From: Flavobacteriales bacterium UBA6051
GTDB lineage: Bacteria > Bacteroidota > Bacteroidia > Flavobacteriales_D > Crocinitomicaceae
Direction: 5' to 3'
Assembly: GCA_002427735.1 (NCBI GenBank)
Contig: DIYP01000016.1
Location: 434,001 to 498,000 of the forward strand
Length of the DNA stretch: 64,000 nt
The translations under genes were made by a program, and so were the position numbers. This document shows, piece after piece, positions 43,012-52,968 of the stretch (its first letter is position 1; each line of letters starts with the position of its first letter). The notes under the pieces are model-generated. The model saw only the letters and a list, made by a program, of their open reading frames with translations. It had not been told where the DNA came from and searched no databases.

Positions 43012-45447
43012 ATGGTACGTATTTTATGTTTCGCGTTTCTATTGGTATCAACCATGGTATCAGCCCAGAGTGGAAAAATCACTGGTCGTGTTTTTAACGC
43101 TATCAATAATCAACCTGTAGAGTTTGCAAAAGTGCAGTTAGTTGGTCTCCAAAAAGGAGCAATTACGGATTTTGATGGCAACTTTACGATTGAAAACATC
43201 GAACCCGGGGTGTACTCAGTGAAAGCCTCTTCTTCTGGATTCATAGAGCTGATTCGCGATGAAATTACGGTGACTAATGCCCGTTCGGTTGAACTCGACT
43301 TTCCAATGGATGAAATTGTCGTAGAAAAAAAGGAAGTGACAGTTAAGGCCAAACCGTTTCGTAAAATCAAAGAGTCTCCCGTCTCTTTAAAAACATTGAA
43401 CTCGACCGAAATAGAACGACTCCCAGGAGCAAACCGTGACGTCAGCAAAGTATTACAAGCACTTCCAGGAGTGGCAAGTCCCGCATCATTTAGAAATGAT
43501 GTGATCATTCGCGGTGGCTCTCCGAGTGAGAACAGATTTTACCTTGATGGTATTGAAGTACCAAACATCAATCACTTCGCGACCCAGGGTAGTAGTGGAG
43601 GTCCAGTTGGATTGCTCAACGTGAACTTCATCCGTGAAGTGGATTTTTACTCGGGTGCTTTCCCTGCGAATTACGCCAGTGGCTTGAGTTCTGTGATTTC
43701 ATTTAAGCAAAAAGAAGGAAACAAAGAAGCACTTTTAGCGAACTTCGCCGTGGGCTCAAGCGACGTTGCCTTAACACTGGATGGCCCGCTGGGCGACAAA
43801 GCAAATTTCATTTTTTCTGCCCGTCGATCTTATCTTCAGCTCTTGTTCTCCGTATTGCAGTTGCCATTTCTGCCAACATATAATGACGCGCAGTTCAAGA
43901 TCAACTACCGTATCAATCAAAAGAATAAAATCTCCATTATTGGTTTGGGAGCATTGGACGATTTTGTCTTGAACACCAATGCAAATGATGGGGTTACCGA
44001 TCCGAACCAACGGGAGTTAAACGATTATTTCCTTGGAAATATTCCAACACAAGATCAATGGAACTATACCATTGGTGTGAACTATGTACACTATAGTGAA
44101 AATAGTTATCAGCGCTTTGTACTAAGTCGCAATATGCTCAAGAACATATCGCAGAAGTATCAGGATAATATTGAAACAGAGGCGAATCGCTTACTTGATT
44201 ACTCATCCTTTGAGGCGGAAAACAAATTCCGATTTGAAAATGTTTGGCGAAAAAATGGGTTCAAGTTCTTGGCAGGAGCAGGCTACGAATATGCGCGCTA
44301 CAACTCAACAACATTCAACAAAATAATTGCTGGTGGTGTGCCAGTAGAAATCGATTTTGAATCCAATTTCGATATGCATAAGGGGTCTGTTTTTGGTCAG
44401 GTAAGTAAGTCCATTTTCAAAGAACGATTAGATATTAGTCTCGGTCTGCGCACTGATATCAACAGTTATTCTTCTTCAATGGCTAATCCTTTGAATCAGC
44501 TTTCTCCGATGCTTTCGCTCAACTACAATATCACTGAGCAATTTGCCTTGAGCGGGAATGTTGCACGCTTTCATCAGTTGCCTTCATATACAACCCTTGG
44601 ATATCGTGATCAATCGGGTGTCTTAGCCAATAAGGAAAATGGTTTGAAATATATCAGAGCAGACCACTTTGTATTAGGTGGCTCTTTTCTCTCTGATTTC
44701 AAAGCCAAATTCTCGTTGGAAGGTTTTTGGAAGAACTACAGTAATTATCCTTTCTCTTTGAATGACTCCATTTCATTGGCTAACCTTGGCTCAGATTTCG
44801 GTGTGGTAGGAAACGAAGAAGTGGTTTCCATTTCCGAAGGACGTTCTTACGGATTGGAATTTCTATACCAGCAGAAGTTGATTAAAGGGTTTTACTGTTT
44901 ACTTTCTTATACCTACGTGCGCTCAGAATTCAAAACCAAAACAGGAGAATATGCTCCTTCGTCATGGGACAGTCAGCACATTGTTTCTTTGACCGGTGGT
45001 AAACGCTTTAAAAAAGGTTGGGAAGTCGGATTCCGATGGTTATTCTCAGGAGGATCACCATATACACCTGCAGATGTCGCTACCTCTTCTCTAAAACAAG
45101 TATGGGATGTTCGCAACGCCGCCCTCCCGGATTACAATCGTCTCAATAGCGAAAGAGGTAGCGATTTCCATCAGTTGAATGTGCGCGTTGACAAGCGTTT
45201 CAACTTCGAGAAGTTATCGCTCAATTTGTATTTAGATATCCAAAATCTCTACGGATACCAAGCGACGTTGGCGCCTATTTTATTACTGGAACGAGATGAA
45301 AATGGAAATGCGCTTACCGATCCAAATGACCCAACACGCTATCAAACAAAGTTCGTAGAAAACACAAATGGTATTTTTCAGCCTTCGCTAGGAATCATTC
45401 TGGAATTTAGGATCAAGCGCAAAAAGGCAGAGAAAACAGACTCTTAG
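43012..45447 (+). CDS. TonB-dependent receptor with carboxypeptidase-regulatory N-domain, 811 aa
   Basis: Signal peptide (MVRILCFAFLLVSTMVSAQ). The N-domain (about 22-105) has GKITGRVFNAINNQPVEFAKV and TDFDGNFTIENIEPG. The plug has PGANRDVSKVLQALPGVASP, VIIRGGSPSENRFYLDGIEV and VDFYSGAFPANYASGLSSV. The barrel ends with IFQPSLGIILEFRIKRKK. Likely imports a large nutrient; the substrate cannot be inferred. The start is set by the signal peptide. A TACATTTG box ends only 5 nt before the ATG, so the transcript may be leaderless. Confidence 0.9.
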   Translation: MVRILCFAFLLVSTMVSAQSGKITGRVFNAINNQPVEFAKVQLVGLQKGAITDFDGNFTIENIEPGVYSVKASSSGFIELIRDEITVTNARSVELDFPMDEIVVEKKEVTVKAKPFRKIKESPVSLKTLNSTEIERLPGANRDVSKVLQALPGVASPASFRNDVIIRGGSPSENRFYLDGIEVPNINHFATQGSSGGPVGLLNVNFIREVDFYSGAFPANYASGLSSVISFKQKEGNKEALLANFAVGSSDVALTLDGPLGDKANFIFSARRSYLQLLFSVLQLPFLPTYNDAQFKINYRINQKNKISIIGLGALDDFVLNTNANDGVTDPNQRELNDYFLGNIPTQDQWNYTIGVNYVHYSENSYQRFVLSRNMLKNISQKYQDNIETEANRLLDYSSFEAENKFRFENVWRKNGFKFLAGAGYEYARYNSTTFNKIIAGGVPVEIDFESNFDMHKGSVFGQVSKSIFKERLDISLGLRTDINSYSSSMANPLNQLSPMLSLNYNITEQFALSGNVARFHQLPSYTTLGYRDQSGVLANKENGLKYIRADHFVLGGSFLSDFKAKFSLEGFWKNYSNYPFSLNDSISLANLGSDFGVVGNEEVVSISEGRSYGLEFLYQQKLIKGFYCLLSYTYVRSEFKTKTGEYAPSSWDSQHIVSLTGGKRFKKGWEVGFRWLFSGGSPYTPADVATSSLKQVWDVRNAALPDYNRLNSERGSDFHQLNVRVDKRFNFEKLSLNLYLDIQNLYGYQATLAPILLLERDENGNALTDPNDPTRYQTKFVENTNGIFQPSLGIILEFRIKRKKAEKTDS

Positions 45448-45460
45448 GAATACCATTCAT

Positions 45461-45504
45461 ATAACGTTATTGGTTGGATAACGTTATTATTTTCACATAC
45501 TTTG
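45461..45504. promoter_or_regulatory. Tandem 10-bp palindromes overlapping a candidate promoter
   Basis: ATAACGTTAT occurs at 45461-45470 and again at 45478-45487, each a perfect palindrome, 17 bp apart centre to centre. Between and after them lies a candidate promoter: TTG at 45474-45476 and TACTTTG at 45498-45504 (one base short of TAnnTTTG), spacer 21 bp. The arrangement suits a dimeric regulator bound on one DNA face, covering the -33 element of the gene starting at 45525. Confidence 0.5.
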
Positions 45505-45524
45505 GTGCTCTAAACTGTTATACC

Positions 45525-48500
45525 ATGCGACAAACTTTAGGCATCATAGCTATCTCTCTGGCCTTTGTTACCAATGCACAACATACGCAAGTAAAATATT
45601 CAGCTTCTGCCGGCGATCCTGAATGGGTGCACTATATGTACTCAGAAAATCCAAGTCTTTTTGTACTTCGGGATCTTTACGAAGATTACTACACGGGAAA
45701 TGAATTCGTTAAAAACCAACATACTCAGTACTTCAAAAGGCTGCTGAAATACAATTGGCTCAACACAGATGACGCAGGATATATACTTGAGCGTCCTGCA
45801 AAAAAAACACCATATGCACTGGCTAAAAGCCCTACTTCTCCCTGGGAAGAAGTCGGTCCATGGGATTATGATCATGAGCAAGCCATGGATTTTCTAGTTC
45901 AATCACCAGGTGCCGCACATGTCTATACTGTTGAACAATCGCCCGCTAACAGTGACCTTGTCTATGCAGGAACAGCAACAGCTGGACTTTGGAAGTCGAC
46001 GGACAAAGGGTTAAACTGGACCTCAGTTACCCGATTTCTGGATGTGAATGAAGTGTATGCCATTGCGCTTGACCCTGCCAATCAAAACATCGCTTATTTC
46101 GGTGAAGGAAACGGGCAGTTGTGGAAAACGACCGACGGTGGTGTCAATTGGAACATTATTGGCGACCCTACATTTCAAAGTTCCGATAAATGGTTTAGAG
46201 ACATAAAAATCATTGGAGTAAATACATTGCTGGCTGCCACAAATGGAGGTCTGTTTCGTTCTACAGATGGCGGGCAAAACTGGACACTTGTGCAAGCAGG
46301 TGAGCACATGGAAATTGAGATTAACCCGGCAGATATGGATGTGCTTTATACCGTTCGATTATCCGGATCCCGTACAGAATTTTATAAGTCGGAGGACAAC
46401 GGTCTAACATGGACTCAAAAAACAAATGGCTGGCCTTATCCATCAGCAGGAGACGAACAGCGAAGAACAGAGATTTCAGTATCTGCAGCAAACCCAACAG
46501 CTGTCTATGTATGGTCTTCCGGGGCGGTAAGCGGAGACGGAGGACTGTATGGATATTACAAAAGCTCGGACAGCGGAGAAAGTTTCACATTTGAGTGTTG
46601 CGGTGGTTCTCCTGTTGGGACAGCTACTGCCTCAAATCCAAATATGCTTGGCTGGTCGGAACTCGGAGATGAAGAAGGCGGTCAGTATTATTATGACCTT
46701 GCCTTTGGAGCTTCACCAACGGATCCCGATCGCGTTTTCGGTGCAGGTATTAATGTTTGGCGAAGTACTGACGGAGGCACAAATTGGGAAATAAATGCAC
46801 ATTGGGTGACCTGGGTTGGTGCCAATACTGTGGATCGTTATTCACACGCTGATGTCCATGACATCAAGTTTTTTGAAAATGGAGGATCTGTTGATATGTG
46901 GGTAGCATCCGACGGTGGATTGTACTACTCGGCTGATCAAGGTGATAATTTGGAGCCGCGAATGCATGGAATTCATGGAACCGACTTCTGGGGGTTTGGC
47001 GCAGGATTTAAAGAAGGTTATGCAATGGTTGGTGGAACGTATCACAATGGAACGTTGATTCGTTACAACGATATTTACAAGGGAGGATTAGCCGATCCAA
47101 ATGAAGGCGGTTGGCTCGCTGAGCTCGGGGGAGACAACTATCGCGGTTTCGTGAATTATGGCGACAATACTATTGGCTATGATGACGGCGGAAGCTTTCG
47201 CTTCTCTGATGAACGAACGGTTCGCCGATCAGGATTGTCCTTTGATAATTCTGGACGCTGCAATACATCTTATGTGACAGGAGAATATGGAACGTATGGG
47301 TTTCTACCGAACAATTACAATACCTTCTACTCGCCTGTAGACGAACGATTGTATATCACGCGAAATGGTGGTGTTTCTTTTGAAGAAGTGTACAATTTTG
47401 GTGGGCAAAAAGTCATACAGGTAAAAGTCGCTTGGTCAAATACGGATGTAATTTATGTGACACATAAGCAAAGTAATGGCGTATTTAAAATCATGCGCTC
47501 GGATGATGCAGGTTCCTCATGGACTGATGTGACACCATCTTCTAGTGAAACAGGTGGTAACCAGAACCGAACGAAATATATAGAAGTAGACGATAAAGAC
47601 GCGAATAAGCTCTGGTGCATCCTCATGGGCAGTCAAAGCGGGAATAAGGTGTTTGAATCAACGGATGGCGGGCAAAACTGGACCAATATCACAAGCCCCG
47701 CTATCTATAATGAAAATGTCATTTCCATTTCACATCATTATGGAACGGACGATGGGCTCTATGTCGGGACACGTAAGGCCATCTTTTATCGCAATGATAA
47801 TATTGGTACATGGACGGCCTTTAACAATAACTTACCAACGAGTACCGCTTGCTCATTCCTTCAGCCCTTCTATGGAGAAGGAAAAATAAGAACAGCTTCT
47901 CAGCGCGGTGTTTACGAATGTGATTTTTATGAAGATGCTCCACCTGTGGCAATGGCTGCGGCTAATCAAACAGTGTTGAACCTCGCTTCCAATTGTTTAT
48001 CGGACACGATACAATTTGTCGATCACAGTACAGTGCGTGCTGCGAGTGCCACATGGTCGTGGTTTTTTGAAGGGGGAATTCCAGCAACATCCTCACTCGA
48101 AAATCCTAAAGTCACCTATACTTCGCCAGGTTCGTACGATGTTAAGCTAGTAGTGACGGATGCATTCGGGACTGACTCCATTGAGTTCACTGACTTCATA
48201 ACCGTGACCAATGTATTTAACAGCCCGCAGATTTCTGAAGACTTTAATGGCAATCAATTCCCGCCTGCCAACTGGAAGCTTGATGATTCTCAAGGAGCTA
48301 GTTGGGAGCAAGATTGGCCCGAGGGGGATGATAGCGATCGCGTTGCATCCTATCCAAACTACTGGGTGGACGCAACGGGTGAAGAGCATTATTTAATAAT
48401 GCCCGCTATCGACATGACCACAGCACAATCCGCTACTATTAGCTTTGATTATACCTACAACGATAACAACTCGTACAACGATTCTCTGGCGCTTGTTTAC

Positions 48501-48992
48501 CGAACAGGAAGTAACAGTGACTGGCAATTGTTATGGATCAAAGGTGGAAGTGATCTGGAGGTTCCAGGAACGGAAGAGTGGTACTGGTACAATGCCAATG
48601 CCAGCATCGCTTGGGAGAATGCTATTGTAGATTTGAGCTTCCTTTCAGGAGAATCGTGTGTAGAATTTGCTTTCCAGAATATAGGGTATTATGGAAACCA
48701 CATTTGGATTGATAATGTTAATCTCTTTGGAGAATACCTGGGGAACGAAGAATTGAACTTATTATCTGTACAGGCTTTCCCGAACCCATCAACCGGACAA
48801 TTCAAAGTACGTGCAAATCAAGCCATTGAAACCTATGCGGTAACGGATTTACAGGGCAAAATAATTGTTTCCGGTAATGCCGATAAAAACGCAACCCTGG
48901 ATATTGATCTGGGAGCAGAGTCAGCGGGCGTATATCTGTTGACTATTACTACTGGAAAATCTGCAAAGGTGCTGCAGCTGGTAAAGCAATAA
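45525..48992 (+). CDS. T9SS-secreted BNR/sortilin-like beta-propeller protein with PKD domain, 1155 aa
   Basis: The signal peptide MRQTLGIIAISLAFVTNAQ sets the start at 45525; a longer open frame from 45474 would include promoter sequence. Residues of about 115-800 contain many Asp-box repeats (STDKGLNWTSV, TTDGGVNWNII, STDGGQNWTLV, SDDAGSSWTDV) forming one or two beta-propellers like VPS10/sortilin and xyloglucanase GH74. A PKD domain follows (about 830-910: TWSWFFEGGIPATSS). A jellyroll-like module with SFDYTYNDNNSYNDSLAL comes next. The C-terminus is a T9SS sorting domain (VQAFPNPSTGQFKVRA). The GH74 catalytic residues were not identified, so the role is either a glycanase or an adhesin. 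Confidence 0.86.
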   Translation: MRQTLGIIAISLAFVTNAQHTQVKYSASAGDPEWVHYMYSENPSLFVLRDLYEDYYTGNEFVKNQHTQYFKRLLKYNWLNTDDAGYILERPAKKTPYALAKSPTSPWEEVGPWDYDHEQAMDFLVQSPGAAHVYTVEQSPANSDLVYAGTATAGLWKSTDKGLNWTSVTRFLDVNEVYAIALDPANQNIAYFGEGNGQLWKTTDGGVNWNIIGDPTFQSSDKWFRDIKIIGVNTLLAATNGGLFRSTDGGQNWTLVQAGEHMEIEINPADMDVLYTVRLSGSRTEFYKSEDNGLTWTQKTNGWPYPSAGDEQRRTEISVSAANPTAVYVWSSGAVSGDGGLYGYYKSSDSGESFTFECCGGSPVGTATASNPNMLGWSELGDEEGGQYYYDLAFGASPTDPDRVFGAGINVWRSTDGGTNWEINAHWVTWVGANTVDRYSHADVHDIKFFENGGSVDMWVASDGGLYYSADQGDNLEPRMHGIHGTDFWGFGAGFKEGYAMVGGTYHNGTLIRYNDIYKGGLADPNEGGWLAELGGDNYRGFVNYGDNTIGYDDGGSFRFSDERTVRRSGLSFDNSGRCNTSYVTGEYGTYGFLPNNYNTFYSPVDERLYITRNGGVSFEEVYNFGGQKVIQVKVAWSNTDVIYVTHKQSNGVFKIMRSDDAGSSWTDVTPSSSETGGNQNRTKYIEVDDKDANKLWCILMGSQSGNKVFESTDGGQNWTNITSPAIYNENVISISHHYGTDDGLYVGTRKAIFYRNDNIGTWTAFNNNLPTSTACSFLQPFYGEGKIRTASQRGVYECDFYEDAPPVAMAAANQTVLNLASNCLSDTIQFVDHSTVRAASATWSWFFEGGIPATSSLENPKVTYTSPGSYDVKLVVTDAFGTDSIEFTDFITVTNVFNSPQISEDFNGNQFPPANWKLDDSQGASWEQDWPEGDDSDRVASYPNYWVDATGEEHYLIMPAIDMTTAQSATISFDYTYNDNNSYNDSLALVYRTGSNSDWQLLWIKGGSDLEVPGTEEWYWYNANASIAWENAIVDLSFLSGESCVEFAFQNIGYYGNHIWIDNVNLFGEYLGNEELNLLSVQAFPNPSTGQFKVRANQAIETYAVTDLQGKIIVSGNADKNATLDIDLGAESAGVYLLTITTGKSAKVLQLVKQ

Positions 48993-48996
48993 AAGG

Positions 48997-50139
48997 TTAA
49001 GGACGTCTTCCGGGCCTTCCGGATGGCGGTCCTGCTTTCCTCATTTCTTCAATGGAAAGGAATCCATTTTTATCCGTATCTACCTGATCAAAAGTATCTT
49101 TTAGGGGGCCTCGCACTTCACTTCTCGAAAGTTGATTGTCGTGATTTAAATCAGCACGTTGCATCATTTCCTCAAGACCTGGATGTCCTTTATCATTTCG
49201 ACCATTTGCCTGACGTCCCCTTCCACCTCTTGGGTCTTGACGTTGCGCATTTCCTCCACCAATTCTAAAATCATTGCTCGGCGTACCTGAAAAACAAATA
49301 GGTGATGATGGAAAATTGTCCGTGATAACATAGTAGTACTCACGTTCATTTTCAGGCGTTTTCCCCCATCGACCATTGCAAGCATCCAATAAGGAAGCCG
49401 CTTCAACATACTCGTAATCCTGAAAGTATAAACCATCATATGTGCCATTCGGAGCACTCTTACCATCTCCGGGACGCTCTCCAGTTTTTAACCGATAGCC
49501 GCTCTTCATTTCAATCAAATTTCCTTGATCATCATAGCCGTACTTGTAATAAATTGGAAAACCATCCGCCGCATACCCCAACTTCACCATCTCACTTCCA
49601 TCAAGGGATAATTCTTCCAAGTAGGCATTAGGTGTTCCATGATAATGATACTTTCCGGATGGCTGCACATGGCCATTGTTGCAGTCCAGCCCTAAATTCA
49701 CCGAACTTGTAAGTGTCGTTATATTCCAATTATGATTGGTCCCATTAACCCCTTCAAAGAACTCAGCCGTGAATGGATCCAGTTCGACGCCACTGAATAA
49801 AATCCCGAAACTTGTTCCCATCCCGGGCGTTTGCCGCTCAGCTATTTTGGGGTTTAGCGGTACTGTATATTTTTGAGATTGTGGACGAATAGTATTTGGA
49901 TTTCCCGCATTTGGAAAAACTCCTGTCTCGTGGTTCGGTATACCGTTGGCTGAAATATGGCGCACACCTTTCTCCTGATCAATTACCTCTTTATATGCCG
50001 TTTCGTAACTCGGCAAAACTGTACACAACTCAGTCGTTAATTCGATACTAAATGTACTAGCAGAATCCAATGGATATTGTGCAAACGCACATTGGAACAA
50101 TAAGGTGCTAACAAAGAGTGTTAAAATGCGTGTTTTCAT
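48997..50139 (-). CDS. Exported YHYH-domain protein with two EF-hand motifs, 380 aa
   Basis: The start at 50139 makes the signal peptide MKTRILTLFVSTLLFQCAFAQ N-terminal; eight extra residues are possible upstream. The YHYH domain is marked by NNGHVQPSGKYHYHGTP and FPIYYKYGYDDQGN, found in predicted metal-binding extracellular proteins. A Gly/Arg/Gln-rich linker (about 310-335) leads to two calcium-binding EF-hand loops, DLNHDNQLSRSEV and DTDKNGFLSIEEM, at the C-terminus. A calcium-dependent surface role is inferred. Convergent with the BNR protein. Confidence 0.84.
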   Translation of the reverse strand: MKTRILTLFVSTLLFQCAFAQYPLDSASTFSIELTTELCTVLPSYETAYKEVIDQEKGVRHISANGIPNHETGVFPNAGNPNTIRPQSQKYTVPLNPKIAERQTPGMGTSFGILFSGVELDPFTAEFFEGVNGTNHNWNITTLTSSVNLGLDCNNGHVQPSGKYHYHGTPNAYLEELSLDGSEMVKLGYAADGFPIYYKYGYDDQGNLIEMKSGYRLKTGERPGDGKSAPNGTYDGLYFQDYEYVEAASLLDACNGRWGKTPENEREYYYVITDNFPSSPICFSGTPSNDFRIGGGNAQRQDPRGGRGRQANGRNDKGHPGLEEMMQRADLNHDNQLSRSEVRGPLKDTFDQVDTDKNGFLSIEEMRKAGPPSGRPGRRP

Positions 50140-50218
50140 ACTTGCCATTTTTTCGGTGCTCAATTAATGAGTGGCCAATGATTTAAAAAACATGCGGTTA
50201 GTTGAAAAAGCAAACCTG

Positions 50219-51067
50219 TCAATTCACTTTACCATTGGTTACGAATTCGATCACAGCATTGATCACTTCATCGTTCCAAAGCATTTTATAGTGTCCCACA
50301 CCTTCCAATGTGATCAACTCAGCTCTATCAATTTTAGCATTGATCACTTCTGAATTACGATATGGCAATACTTTATCCTGTTGATCATGGATGAGCAGCA
50401 AGCGATCAAAGTTCACTTTTTGAAGATTAGTGTCCACATCCAATGAGTGAAGTGGTGCTTCCAATAACTCGGTTGTTTTCTGAATGAGCGCATCATATGC
50501 TTTATTGCTTAACCCAATCATCTCCTTGAACTCTATGAAGATGTCGTCCACCTTATTTGGGTTCGTAAGAAACACCATTCGATTCACCTCAAACTGTGTG
50601 TCCGCGAGAGCATTTGTAGCAACTGCTGCACCAAAAGAGTGTGCTACAACAGAAAATACTTCTGACGGATTTAGGTACTCTAAAACGGCACGCATGGCGA
50701 GCTTACATTCCAAAAGATTCGTTGAAGAAGAATTATACGAAGCATGTCCCGGAAGATTAAATGCTACTACCCGATACCCAAGATCCTCTAATTGAAAAGC
50801 AACTTTAGACAAACTCCCGGCATTCGATTCCCAGCCATGAACAAGTAGTACCAACGGATTACCTTGAGTTCCAAATTCAAAGATATCAAGTGGTTCTTTA
50901 TAAAATGGAATTTGATACGAAGACGCTTTATTATAAAATGGTTTTTCGCGTTCGCGAATGGCTTTGATTCTAACCCTTTGAAACAGGTCAAAACTTCTTC
51001 GCCCTGTTCTCTTCGGCACAAGAGCTGAGGATATCATGAAATACCAGCGAATCAGTTTTAATTTCAT
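50219..51067 (-). CDS. Alpha/beta hydrolase, 282 aa
   Basis: An alpha/beta-hydrolase fold with the oxyanion motif LVLLVHGWESNAGSL (about residue 75), the nucleophile elbow VVAHSFGAAVATNA (Ser in HSFGA), an acid in LLIHDQQDKVLPY and the catalytic His in LEGVGHYKMLW near the C-terminus, so the triad appears complete. No signal peptide. Substrate unknown; likely an esterase or lipase-type hydrolase. It lies 24 bp downstream of the CrtI-like oxidoreductase on the same strand, so the two are probably cotranscribed and may act on related lipids. Confidence 0.85.
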   Translation of the reverse strand: MKLKLIRWYFMISSALVPKRTGRRSFDLFQRVRIKAIREREKPFYNKASSYQIPFYKEPLDIFEFGTQGNPLVLLVHGWESNAGSLSKVAFQLEDLGYRVVAFNLPGHASYNSSSTNLLECKLAMRAVLEYLNPSEVFSVVAHSFGAAVATNALADTQFEVNRMVFLTNPNKVDDIFIEFKEMIGLSNKAYDALIQKTTELLEAPLHSLDVDTNLQKVNFDRLLLIHDQQDKVLPYRNSEVINAKIDRAELITLEGVGHYKMLWNDEVINAVIEFVTNGKVN

Positions 51068-51091
51068 AAAAATACGTTCACTTCACCAGGG

Positions 51092-52792
51092 TTAACCTTC
51101 TTTCGCTTGCTTTTTTTGTGCAGGTGTCGGCTTCATTTCCCAATCGTTCGCATAAGGTAATGTCAAAGGTGAATTCTCCACCTGCTCAGGACCTATCTTA
51201 CCATCTACGTATTTCGCCATGAGATTAAATGCTGCTTTATTTTCCTGCTTCAAAACAAGCAGTGTTGAATTCACAGCTGCGCGAACCGCCACCGGTATTC
51301 CGCCGCCCAATTCTGCCCAATGTCCACTGAGCATAAGGTTCTTGAGAGGTGTCCGATAATGCGCCACTTTTGCCTGATAATTGGCCTTTCCTGGACGTGC
51401 TCCCATCATTGTTCCTCCACGATTTCCAGTGTATCGATAATGCGTAATTGGCGTTGCTATATCCAAATAAACAATATGTGAACGGATATTCACATCGAGT
51501 TTATCCTCTATTCGATCGAGAAGAATATCTGAGATTTCTTGCTTCAATTTCTTGTATGCTTCTCCTCGAACGTATTCTCCATTTTCACCTCTTTCCGTTT
51601 TCCAGTAATCGAACTGTTCAATAAAACCTGGAATAAAAATCGTCAGCGTACCACCATTTTCCGGTGCAAGACTTTTGTCGCGTACTGAAGAAGCCAAAAT
51701 ATGGATCCCACTCTTGTGCGGATCACCACTTCCTTCCTCTTCACGTGTCACATTACCACCAGGCGCAAGGTAGATGATCTCTTCGTCAAAACCGAGACTT
51801 TCAGCTGTGCAATCCAAAGCTATGGATAATGTAATCGCTGAAGCATAGAGTTCAGCACCTTTGAGATTCTTTAGAAGCTTCGGAGGTGCAATTCCCTCTG
51901 GTAACATACGCTCATACAATGCTTCTACATCACATGCTGCAACAATGTATTTGCCTTTAACGCTGTGTCGATTCAATTTTTTGTGAATAAATTCAACGTT
52001 CGTAGCACGATCGCCTTCCACATTAATCTTATCCACTTTTGCCTGAAAGAGGACTTTATTCTCATATGACTCTGTCACATATTGAAGCCACTCCGCAAAC
52101 ATTTGACTTCCGCCTTCTGGAGGTGTTTGAAAATCACCAATATCAGCCCATGAAATTGGAATCAAACAAGAGAGCACATCGGGTTCTGAGCTAAACAATT
52201 TGAGGAGTTCTTCATCCTTGAAATAACGTTTGAGGCCCTTTCTTACACCTTCGTCTCCATGATATCTGATATGCGGCAAAAAAGGACGAACGAATCGCAA
52301 CATTTTCATACCTCGCATGGCCTTTTCAAACAACCCCATGGTTTCCATAGAACGATTAATATCTCCGAAATTCTCAAACGAACGACCTATGCGTTTAGCT
52401 GCTTTAAAGAACTTACGTATCCCCTGCTCTTCATGTGGAAAATCGGTAATGAGTTGTTGCATGAAATCCTCGACATTTCGTGTGACCAGGTAATCCATGT
52501 TGTCGCCAAAAAAACGGCGTATTCGCTGTTGAGGTTTTGCCTTTGGAAAGTCTTCTCCAATCATTTGAAATGTGCTGGTCACCAGTCCTTTTGGGCCACA
52601 CTGATTGAGCCAGTGAATGGCAGAATCAAAGCGATAATCTTTTCTTCTGAATCCAGCGATATAACCTCCGGGACGGGCATCCATTTCCAGTAGGCAAACT
52701 GACATCCCGAATCGGCTAAAAAGTGCCGCGGACGTTAGCCCACTTACACCGCCACCTATGATGACAACATCATACTCCTCTTTCAACTCCAC
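51092..52792 (-). CDS. CrtI/CrtISO/RetSat-like FAD-dependent oxidoreductase, 566 aa
   Basis: A phytoene desaturase-family flavoprotein. The N-terminal dinucleotide-binding motif VVIIGGGVSGLTSAALFSRFG is followed by LLEMDARPGGYIAGF. A C-terminal FAD-contact region NRGGTMMGARPG ... LSGHWAELGGGIPVAVRAA resembles the CrtI/CrtISO/retinol-saturase class. It probably desaturates or isomerises a carotenoid or other polyene, or acts on lipid chains. The start is GTG at 52790-52792; no in-frame ATG precedes the Rossmann motif, which begins at residue 9, so the GTG is required. It is followed by an alpha/beta-hydrolase gene. Confidence 0.85.
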   Translation of the reverse strand: MELKEEYDVVIIGGGVSGLTSAALFSRFGMSVCLLEMDARPGGYIAGFRRKDYRFDSAIHWLNQCGPKGLVTSTFQMIGEDFPKAKPQQRIRRFFGDNMDYLVTRNVEDFMQQLITDFPHEEQGIRKFFKAAKRIGRSFENFGDINRSMETMGLFEKAMRGMKMLRFVRPFLPHIRYHGDEGVRKGLKRYFKDEELLKLFSSEPDVLSCLIPISWADIGDFQTPPEGGSQMFAEWLQYVTESYENKVLFQAKVDKINVEGDRATNVEFIHKKLNRHSVKGKYIVAACDVEALYERMLPEGIAPPKLLKNLKGAELYASAITLSIALDCTAESLGFDEEIIYLAPGGNVTREEEGSGDPHKSGIHILASSVRDKSLAPENGGTLTIFIPGFIEQFDYWKTERGENGEYVRGEAYKKLKQEISDILLDRIEDKLDVNIRSHIVYLDIATPITHYRYTGNRGGTMMGARPGKANYQAKVAHYRTPLKNLMLSGHWAELGGGIPVAVRAAVNSTLLVLKQENKAAFNLMAKYVDGKIGPEQVENSPLTLPYANDWEMKPTPAQKKQAKEG

Positions 52793-52885
52793 GTAATTAT
52801 TTTAATTTTTTCGGAAGATACTTAAAGTGAACGATTCCAAGAAGCATTTTTAGGCATTCCATTTAAAAACAAATAGCACATATAT

Positions 52886-52920
52886 AAAAACGGCAACCAA
52901 TTTCATCAATCAGTTGCCGC
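52886..52920 (-). terminator. Rho-independent terminator of recA
   Basis: On the minus strand, CGGCAAC (52913-52919) and GTTGCCG (52891-52897) form a 7-bp GC-rich stem, closely followed by TTTTTATAT. It lies 50-80 bp past the recA stop and separates recA from the CrtI-like gene. Confidence 0.85.
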
Positions 52921-52968
52921 TTATTCTACGATATGCGCGCTCAATATCCGTAACTAAGCGCTATGCAG

